This document shows positions 5,230-10,555 of a DNA stretch of 10,555 nucleotides, one piece after another. Each line of letters begins with the position of its first letter. The first letter of the stretch is position 1. Under the pieces are notes generated by a model, which saw only the letters and a list, made by a program, of their open reading frames with translations, did no database searches and was not told the origin of the DNA. Origin of the DNA: an uncultured Collinsella sp. (GTDB taxonomy: Bacteria > Actinomycetota > Coriobacteriia > Coriobacteriales > Coriobacteriaceae); assembly GCA_900757385.1 (NCBI GenBank), contig CAAENO010000160.1, forward strand, positions 1-10,555. Direction: 5' to 3'. A program made the translations under genes and the position numbers.

Positions 5230-6189
5230 ATGGGTTTCACGATTCTTGGAACAGGCTCGGCGCTTCCTAAGCGCAGTGTTTCCAATGACGAGCTGTCCGA
5301 GTTCCTCGATACCTCGGATGAGTGGATTTTTACCCGCACAGGTATTAAGAGTCGCCACGTCTGCACCACCGAGTCACTTGACGACCTTGCCGTAGCGGCG
5401 AGCGAGCAAGCGCTCCAGACGTCCGGAATCGATGCGAGTCAGCTGGATCTTATCGTCTGTTCGACGACGACGGGCGATCATCTCGTTCCCGCCGAGGCGT
5501 GTGCCGTTGCTGAGCGACTGGGCGCGACGTGCCCTGCCTTCGATGTCTCGGCTGCCTGCGCCGGCTTCGTATTTGCGCTCGATGTTGCCGAGGGCTATAT
5601 CGCCCGAGGACGAGCCAAGCATGTGCTTGTCGTTGCCGCCGAGCAGATGACGCGCGCGCTCGACTGGACCGACCGCGCCACCTGTGTGCTCTTTGGCGAT
5701 GGGGCAGGCGCCGCGGTGATTGAGGCTGGGGGAGACAGCCCCCTTGCCGTTGAGCTTTCGACGGCGCCCGACGTCGAGACGTTGTGCGTTCCCGGTCTGG
5801 TCGGCACCTCGCCGTTTAAGGCCTCCGCAGATAGCGAGAGCGTGCTGTCCATGAATGGCCGCCGCGTGTTCAAGTTCGGCGTCAACGCGATTTGCGACAC
5901 GGTCCATAAGCTTGCGAGCGATGCGGGCATTTCGGTCGAGGACATCGACCATTTTGTATTCCATCAGGCTAACGAACGAATCCTGAGTCAGGCGGTCAAG
6001 CGCCTCGGTGTGCCAGACAAGCGCGTGGTTCGAACGCTGCGCGAGACCGGCAACATTTCGAGCGCATGCATTCCGCTTGCCCTCGACCGGCTGGCAAACG
6101 CCGGTGCACTTCACACGGGCGACACCATCGCCCTCGTTGGATTTGGCGCCGGTCTGGATATAGGTGGCTATCTACTTCGTTGGAAGTAG
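5230..6189 (+). CDS. fabH: 3-oxoacyl-ACP synthase III (KAS III)
   Basis: FabH starts type II fatty-acid synthesis by condensing an acyl-CoA primer with malonyl-ACP, and its primer choice sets straight or branched chains. The 319-residue product has the complete Cys-His-Asn triad: Cys110 in SAACAGF, His245 in FHQAN and Asn275 in ETGNISS. It also has Trp32 and Arg36 at the positions that bind CoA in E. coli FabH, and the C-terminal glycine-rich loop GFGAGLDIGG. The ATG at 5230 follows AAAGGAGG (5216-5223) by six bases. An in-frame GTG at 5227 is too close to it, and an upstream extension to 5083 would run through the operators. It is the first gene of the fab operon and is probably regulated through the two inverted repeats upstream. 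Confidence 0.96.
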   Translation: MGFTILGTGSALPKRSVSNDELSEFLDTSDEWIFTRTGIKSRHVCTTESLDDLAVAASEQALQTSGIDASQLDLIVCSTTTGDHLVPAEACAVAERLGATCPAFDVSAACAGFVFALDVAEGYIARGRAKHVLVVAAEQMTRALDWTDRATCVLFGDGAGAAVIEAGGDSPLAVELSTAPDVETLCVPGLVGTSPFKASADSESVLSMNGRRVFKFGVNAICDTVHKLASDAGISVEDIDHFVFHQANERILSQAVKRLGVPDKRVVRTLRETGNISSACIPLALDRLANAGALHTGDTIALVGFGAGLDIGGYLLRWK

Positions 6190-6241
6190 TCGCACATAGG
6201 AAATAAAAACGCCCCTAGGGCACAAACAAAGGAGAACTACC

Positions 6242-6478
6242 ATGGCAGATCAGAAGACCTTCGAGCGCGTTTGCGATGTTATCCGCGAGACCGCCGGTCT
6301 TGACGACGTCGAGATGAAGCCCGAGTCCACGCTCGAGGAGATTGGTCTCGACAGCCTGGGCACCGTCGAGATCCTCGTCGCCGTCGAGGACGAGTTTGGC
6401 ATCCAGCTCGATACCGAGGAGAACCCCAAGACGGTCGGCGAGTTCGCCGATACGGTCGAGGCGGCATTGGAGAAGTAG
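6242..6478 (+). CDS. acpP: Acyl carrier protein
   Basis: The acyl carrier protein holds growing fatty-acyl chains as thioesters on a phosphopantetheine arm. The 78-residue product is strongly acidic and of standard size. The attachment site is Ser38 in GLDSLGTVE, at the start of helix II, which continues into ILVAVEDEFGIQL. The ATG at 6242 has AAAGGAG (6228-6234) seven bases upstream. A 52-nt spacer separates it from fabH and only two bases separate it from fabK, so it is translated within the operon. The position between fabH and fabK is the one seen in streptococcal and clostridial fab clusters. Confidence 0.97.
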   Translation: MADQKTFERVCDVIRETAGLDDVEMKPESTLEEIGLDSLGTVEILVAVEDEFGIQLDTEENPKTVGEFADTVEAALEK

Positions 6479-6480
6479 AG

Positions 6481-7425
6481 ATGCTCAAGACTCCTCTCTG
6501 CGATCTGCTCGGCATCGAAAAGCCCGTGTTCCAGGGCGGTATGGCCTGGATCGCCGACGCCTCGCTGGCGTCCGCAGTGTCCGAGGCGGGCGGCTTAGGG
6601 ATTATCGCGGCCATGAACGCAGACGCCAACTGGCTGCGCGACCAGATTCATGAGCTGCGCGCCAGGACGGATAAGCCCTTTGGCGTCAACGTCATGCTCA
6701 TGAGCCCGTTTGCCGACGAGGTCGCGCGGGTCGTGATTGACGAGCGGGTGCCGGTCGTCGTGACGGGTGCCGGCAATCCCACCAAGTACATGAAGGCGTG
6801 GAACGAGGCGGGCATCAAGGTCATCCCGGTCGTTGCCTCGGTGGCGCTGGCGCGTCTCGTGGCGCGTCGTGGAGCCACTGCCGTGGTTGCCGAGGGTACC
6901 GAATCAGGCGGCCATATTGGCGAGACCTCGACGATGGCACTGGTGCCACAGGTTGTCGATGCGGTCGATATTCCCGTGGTTGCGGCTGGCGGTATCGCCG
7001 ATGGCCGCGGCGTGGCGGCCGCCTTTATGCTGGGCGCCGCCGGCGTGCAGGTGGGTACGCGCTTTCTGATCGCAGATGAGTGCACCGTATCGGAGCAGTA
7101 CAAGGAGATGGTCCTGAAGGCCAACGACACCTCGACGCGTGCGACCGGCCGCTCGACGGGACACCCGGTGCGTGCCCTCAAGAGCCCCTTCACTAACGCC
7201 TACGCCAAGAGCGAGGCGGCGGGCGTAAGCGTCGAGGAGCTCGGGGCCATGGGCACGGGCGCCCTTCGCAAGGCCGCCAAGGACGGCAATTACGAAGAGG
7301 GCTCGTTTTTGTGTGGACAGATTGCCGGCATGGTCAACGAGCGCCAAAGTGCACGTGAAATCGTTGACGACCTAGTCGATGGCGCCGAGCACGTCCTGAA
7401 GGGTGCGTGCGCATGGGTGGCGTAG
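6481..7425 (+). CDS. fabK: Enoyl-ACP reductase II, FMN-dependent
   Basis: FabK reduces the trans-2-enoyl-ACP double bond, the last step of each elongation round, using FMN and a nicotinamide cofactor. The 314-residue product has a TIM-barrel fold of the 2-nitropropane dioxygenase family: start PVFQGGMAWIAD (15-26), GVNVMLM (68-74), ESGGHIG (141-147) with His145 near the flavin, and the FMN phosphate-binding region AAGGIADGRG, then GVQVGTRF. No SDR-type enoyl reductase (FabI or FabL) is seen in the window. FabK enzymes are generally insensitive to triclosan. The ATG at 6481 follows the acpP stop by two bases, with GGAG (6469-6472) inside the end of acpP. Its 3' end overlaps fabD. A related nitronate monooxygenase is the alternative, but the operon context favours FabK. 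Confidence 0.94.
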   Translation: MLKTPLCDLLGIEKPVFQGGMAWIADASLASAVSEAGGLGIIAAMNADANWLRDQIHELRARTDKPFGVNVMLMSPFADEVARVVIDERVPVVVTGAGNPTKYMKAWNEAGIKVIPVVASVALARLVARRGATAVVAEGTESGGHIGETSTMALVPQVVDAVDIPVVAAGGIADGRGVAAAFMLGAAGVQVGTRFLIADECTVSEQYKEMVLKANDTSTRATGRSTGHPVRALKSPFTNAYAKSEAAGVSVEELGAMGTGALRKAAKDGNYEEGSFLCGQIAGMVNERQSAREIVDDLVDGAEHVLKGACAWVA

Positions 7426-8339
7426 CGTTTCTGTTTGCCGGCCAGGGCGCCCAGCACCCCGCGATGGGCGTCGACCTGATCGAGGCATCGCCGGCGGCCG
7501 CCGAGGTGTTCGCCATTGTCGACGAGGTGCGCCCGGGGACCAGTGAGCAGTGCCGAAGCGCCTCCAAGGAGGAACTCTCGCAGACCGAGAACACGCAGCC
7601 GTGCGTGTTCGTTCACGATCTGGCAGCGGCTGCCGCCCTGCGTGAGCGCGGCGTGGTACCTGCCGCCTGTGCGGGTTTTTCGCTTGGCGAGGTCGCCGCG
7701 CTCACCTTTGCGGGGGCGTTCGATACGCGAGCGGGCTTTGAGCTCGTGTGCGAGCGCGCGGCGCTGATGGCCGCGGCTGCCGAGCGCCATCCGGGCGGCA
7801 TGCGCGCCGTCATCAAGCTCGATGCGGCGCAAGTCGAGAACCTGGCAAAACAGGCCGGCGAGGACTGCTGGCCGGTCAACTACAACAGTCCGCAGCAGAC
7901 GGTTGTTGCCGGAGCGCCCGAGGCGCTGCAGGAGCTCGACGTCCTAGTAAAAGAGGCTGGCGGCCGCGCTATGAAAGTCGCGGTGTCGGGCGCATTTCAT
8001 AGCCCCTATATGGCCGAGGCGACTGAGGGGCTGGCGACGTATATCCAAGCCGGCCACGCGCCGTCACCGCTGCTGATTCCGGTCATGGCAAACATGACGG
8101 CGGCGCCCTATCCGGCGGACCCGCGAGCGGCATCGGATGTCTTGGCCAATCAGGTGAGTCATGCCGTTCGTTGGGTCGACACGCTGCATACTCTGCAGAA
8201 TCAGGGCATCGACACGTTTATTGAGGTCGGCCCTGGCAAAACGCTGTCGGGCCTGGTCAAGCGTACGCTGAGCGACGTTCGCGTGTATTCGTGCGAAACG
8301 GCCGAGCAGGTCGCAGCTATTGCCGACGAGCTCGCATAG
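7413..8339 (+). CDS. fabD: Malonyl-CoA:ACP transacylase
   Basis: FabD moves malonyl groups from CoA to AcpP, supplying the extender unit. The 308-residue product begins VAFLFAGQGAQ and carries the nucleophile Ser90 in GFSLGE, Arg115 in CERAALM, His196 in GAFHSP and the C-terminal EVGPGKTLSGLV. Phe precedes the catalytic Ser, where E. coli FabD has His. The start is taken as ATG 7413, with AAGGG (7399-7403) nine bases upstream, giving a 13-bp overlap with fabK. A GTG at 7407 would add two residues and sits only three bases from that site. The overlap suggests translational coupling. A 30-nt gap leads to fabG. Confidence 0.95.
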   Translation: MGGVAFLFAGQGAQHPAMGVDLIEASPAAAEVFAIVDEVRPGTSEQCRSASKEELSQTENTQPCVFVHDLAAAAALRERGVVPAACAGFSLGEVAALTFAGAFDTRAGFELVCERAALMAAAAERHPGGMRAVIKLDAAQVENLAKQAGEDCWPVNYNSPQQTVVAGAPEALQELDVLVKEAGGRAMKVAVSGAFHSPYMAEATEGLATYIQAGHAPSPLLIPVMANMTAAPYPADPRAASDVLANQVSHAVRWVDTLHTLQNQGIDTFIEVGPGKTLSGLVKRTLSDVRVYSCETAEQVAAIADELA

Positions 8340-8369
8340 TCCACAGGGCTGTAACCCGAAAGGAATGAC

Positions 8370-9143
8370 ATGGGCAACTTGAACAACGGCGCGCTCGAGC
8401 GCAACGACTCACGTCGCGTGGCACTGGTCACGGGCGGCTCGCGGGGTATCGGCCGCGCCTGCGCTGTCGGTCTGGCGGAGGACGGCTTTGATATCGCCGT
8501 CGTCTATGCCGGCAGCGTCGATGCGGCGCGCAAGACGTGCGAAGCCTGTGAGGCGGTTGGCGCCACGGCACGCGCATATCAATGCGACGTGGCCGATCCC
8601 GCTGCCGTCAACGCGTGCGTGGAAGCGGTCCTCAACGACTTTGGTTCCATTTGGGCGCTCGTCAACAACGCCGGCATCACCCGCGATGGCCTGCTCATGC
8701 GCATGGGCGATGACGCATTCGATCGCGTGCTCGATGTCAATCTCAAGGGAACATTCAATATGACGCGCGCGCTCACCAAGACCTTTATGCGCCAGCGCGG
8801 CGGTTGCGTCGTCAACATGAGCTCGGTCGTGGGCCTGATGGGCAATGCCGGGCAAGCCAACTACGCTGCTTCCAAGGCGGGCGTGATAGGGCTTACCAAG
8901 GCGGTGGCGCGCGAGCTTGCGCCTCGTGGCGTACGAGCGAACGCGGTCGCTCCCGGGTTTGTCGAGACAGATATGACGGCAAAGCTCTCGGAGAAGGTGC
9001 GTACGGCAACCGAGGAACAGATTCCCCTTAAGCGCATGGCGCGCCCCGAGGAAGTGGCCGGCGTGGTGCGCTTTTTGGCGAGCGATGCGGCTGCCTACAT
9101 TACGGGCGAGGTCGTACGCGTCGACGGCGGAATGGCGATGTAG
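8370..9143 (+). CDS. fabG: 3-oxoacyl-ACP reductase
   Basis: FabG performs the NADPH-dependent reduction of 3-oxoacyl-ACP to 3-hydroxyacyl-ACP. The 257-residue product is a classical short-chain dehydrogenase: cofactor loop TGGSRGIG (21-28), NNAG (99-102), Asn124, and the catalytic Ser152, Tyr165 and Lys169 (YAASK). PGFVETDMT and the end GEVVRVDGGMAM are also typical. It has a polar N-terminal extension of about a dozen residues compared with E. coli FabG. The ATG at 8370 is supported by AAAGGA (8359-8364), and no better internal start was seen. The gene lies between fabD and fabF in the same operon. Confidence 0.96.
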   Translation: MGNLNNGALERNDSRRVALVTGGSRGIGRACAVGLAEDGFDIAVVYAGSVDAARKTCEACEAVGATARAYQCDVADPAAVNACVEAVLNDFGSIWALVNNAGITRDGLLMRMGDDAFDRVLDVNLKGTFNMTRALTKTFMRQRGGCVVNMSSVVGLMGNAGQANYAASKAGVIGLTKAVARELAPRGVRANAVAPGFVETDMTAKLSEKVRTATEEQIPLKRMARPEEVAGVVRFLASDAAAYITGEVVRVDGGMAM

Positions 9144-9182
9144 AAACCAGGGCCGAAGAACGGCTTGGATGAGGAGACCATG

Positions 9183-10430
9183 ATGGAACAGAGAGTTGCA
9201 ATCACCGGCATCGGTGCCGTATCGCCGCTCGGCAACACGGCGCTTGCCACCTGGGCGGCCATGTGCGCCGGCACGTGCGGCATCGGCCCGATCACGCACT
9301 TCGATACCGATGCGTTTGCCGTCAAGGTGGCGGCCGAGGTCAAGGGCTTTGACGGCAACGAGTACTTTGGCAAGCGTGATGCAAAGCATCTGGACCCCTG
9401 CGTTCAGTTTGCGATGGCGGCTTCGGACGAGGCCATGCACGATGCGGGCTTTGATGTCGAAGGCGCCATCGATCGAGAGCGCCTGGGCGTCTACGTGGGC
9501 TCGGGTGTGGGCGGCATGCAGACACTCGTCGACAACGTCCACACGATCGCCGATCGGGGGCCTCGTCGCGCATCGCCTTACATGATCGCGATGATGATTC
9601 CCAACATGGCTTCGGGCAACATCGCGATTCGCCATAAGGCAAAGGGCCCGACCCTGCCCGTGGTGACCGCGTGCGCAACCTCGGCCCATGCGGTGGGCGA
9701 GGCGTTCCGCGCCATCAAGCACGGCTATGCCGATGCGATTCTCGCCGGCGGTGCCGAGGCCGCAATTATCCCCGATGCCGTTGCGGGCTTTACGTCCTGC
9801 CGCGCATTGACCACCAACCCTGATCCCGCGACGGCTTGCCGCCCGTTCGATGCAGACCGCGATGGCTTTGTGATGGGCGAGGGCGCCTGCGTGCTGGTAC
9901 TCGAGAGCATGGAGCATGCGCAGGCGCGCGGTGCGCACATTTACGCCGAGGTCGTGGGCTACGGCAACACCGATGATGCCTATCACATCACGAGCCCCGA
10001 TCCCGAGGCTGCTGGCATTGCCCGCGCGATATCGCTGGCGGTGACCGAGGGCGACGTCAAGCCTTCCGAGGGTCTCTACATCAATGCCCACGGCACATCG
10101 ACCAAGCTCAACGATTCGTCCGAGACGGCGGGCATTAAGCGTGCGCTCGGCGAGGACGCGGCGCGCGCCGCGCACGTTTCGTCGACTAAGTCGATGACCG
10201 GTCACATGATCGGTGCCACGGGTGCCATCGAGGTCATGGCCTGCGCCATGGCGCTCGAGCAGGGCGTGGTGCCGCCGACCATTAACTACCACACACCCGA
10301 TCCCGCCTGCGATCTTGACTACACGCCCAATCGCGCGGTTCGCGCCGACCTTACCTGGGCGCTTTCGACCAACCTGGGCTTTGGCGGGCACAACGCCGCC
10401 ATCGCGCTGCGTAGATATACGAGGAGCTAG
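9183..10430 (+). CDS. fabF: 3-oxoacyl-ACP synthase II (KAS II)
   Basis: FabF elongates acyl-ACP by decarboxylative condensation with malonyl-ACP. The 415-residue product has the Cys-His-His set: Cys164 in VTACATSAH, His303 in NAHGTSTKLND and His341 in GHMIGATGA, plus Lys336 and the C-terminal gate GFGGHN. DAYHITSP (265-272) resembles FabF more than FabB. Two adjacent ATG codons lie at 9180 and 9183; GAGGAG (9171-9176) is three and six bases away respectively, so 9183 is preferred. A TTG at 9165 would add six residues without a ribosome-binding site at proper distance. accB starts three bases after the stop. Confidence 0.95.
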   Translation: MEQRVAITGIGAVSPLGNTALATWAAMCAGTCGIGPITHFDTDAFAVKVAAEVKGFDGNEYFGKRDAKHLDPCVQFAMAASDEAMHDAGFDVEGAIDRERLGVYVGSGVGGMQTLVDNVHTIADRGPRRASPYMIAMMIPNMASGNIAIRHKAKGPTLPVVTACATSAHAVGEAFRAIKHGYADAILAGGAEAAIIPDAVAGFTSCRALTTNPDPATACRPFDADRDGFVMGEGACVLVLESMEHAQARGAHIYAEVVGYGNTDDAYHITSPDPEAAGIARAISLAVTEGDVKPSEGLYINAHGTSTKLNDSSETAGIKRALGEDAARAAHVSSTKSMTGHMIGATGAIEVMACAMALEQGVVPPTINYHTPDPACDLDYTPNRAVRADLTWALSTNLGFGGHNAAIALRRYTRS

Positions 10431-10433
10431 AGC

Positions 10434-10555
10434 ATGGATTCCAAAAGACTTGCCGAGATAGCCGATGTTATGGAGGACCGCGGCCTCACGCGCGTACGCG
10501 TTGAGGAGCCCGATGGCACCGCGGTCGAACTCGAGCGCGCGAGCGCCGCGCAGCC
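10434..10555 (+). CDS. accB: Biotin carboxyl carrier protein of acetyl-CoA carboxylase (5' end)
   Basis: Only the first 40 residues are inside the window: MDSKRLAEIADVMEDRGLTR, then VRVEEPDGTAVELERASAAQ. This matches the N-terminal region of AccB: a short helix that begins MDxxxL and a strand followed by a basic residue, leading to an Ala/Pro-rich linker. The biotinylated lysine lies beyond the right edge. The ATG at 10434 follows GAGGAG (10421-10426) by seven bases and the fabF stop by three. AccB is the expected substrate of the BirA encoded at 4279-5055. The remaining carboxylase genes and fabZ are likely downstream; this is inferred from the common gene order. Confidence 0.82.
   Translation, partial: MDSKRLAEIADVMEDRGLTRVRVEEPDGTAVELERASAAQ

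Noticed and set aside
6211..6221. Small hairpin GCCC-CTA-GGGC between fabH and acpP
   Set aside because: Only 4 bp with no T-run after it, so it is not a credible terminator.
8409..10391. 660-codon open frame on the minus strand across fabG and fabF
   Set aside because: It spans two real genes and the gap between them, and its His/Arg/Ala-rich product has no recognisable domain. High GC explains the lack of stops.
1..10555. CRISPR arrays, tRNA or rRNA genes, insertion sequences, transposase or phage genes
   Set aside because: None were seen: no regularly spaced repeats, no cloverleaf-like sequences recognised in the gaps, and no mobile-element proteins.

Overview
The window looks like the chromosome of a high-GC Gram-positive bacterium. 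The protein sequences and codon use fit the Coriobacteriia, most likely a Collinsella-like gut actinobacterium; this is inferred from the sequences without any database search. All real genes point rightward except the biotin ligase gene.

Layout. 1-198 is the 3' end of an unrecognised gene, closed by a strong intrinsic terminator (205-233). 234-749 has no convincing gene but is rich in structure: a 139-nt imperfect palindrome with a continuous 20-bp outer stem (406-544), a small hairpin (554-575), and a dyad (602-657) that contains the only strong promoter here (TTGACG, 17 nt, TATCCT). 750-4162 is a str-type translation operon: rpsL, rpsG, fusA, rpsJ. Candidate regulatory hairpins lie in the rpsL leader, between rpsL and rpsG, and between fusA and rpsJ. 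tuf is absent between fusA and rpsJ, rpoBC is not upstream, and the operon ends at a strong terminator (4182-4225) straight after rpsJ, so S10 is cut off from the usual rplC/rplD cluster. rpsL and rpsJ both start with TTG.

4279-5055 (minus strand) is birA, a biotin-protein ligase without a DNA-binding domain. The 174-bp divergent region between birA and fabH carries two near-identical 16-bp inverted repeats 48 bp apart that bracket the putative fabH promoter, a strong candidate for operators of a fatty-acid or biotin regulator.

5230 to the right edge is a compact type II fatty-acid synthesis operon: fabH, acpP, fabK, fabD, fabG, fabF, then the start of accB, cut by the window end. The gene order is the one known from streptococci and clostridia, and the enoyl reductase is the flavoprotein FabK rather than FabI.

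How they work together. FabD loads malonyl groups onto AcpP, FabH starts the chain, FabF elongates it, and FabG and FabK carry out the two reductions. The dehydratase and the remaining acetyl-CoA carboxylase subunits probably lie to the right. BirA would biotinylate AccB, so the divergent birA/fab arrangement pairs the carboxylase's modifying enzyme with its substrate. The most interesting unexplained elements are the 406-544 palindrome with its neighbouring, possibly bidirectional promoter, and the twin operators before fabH.
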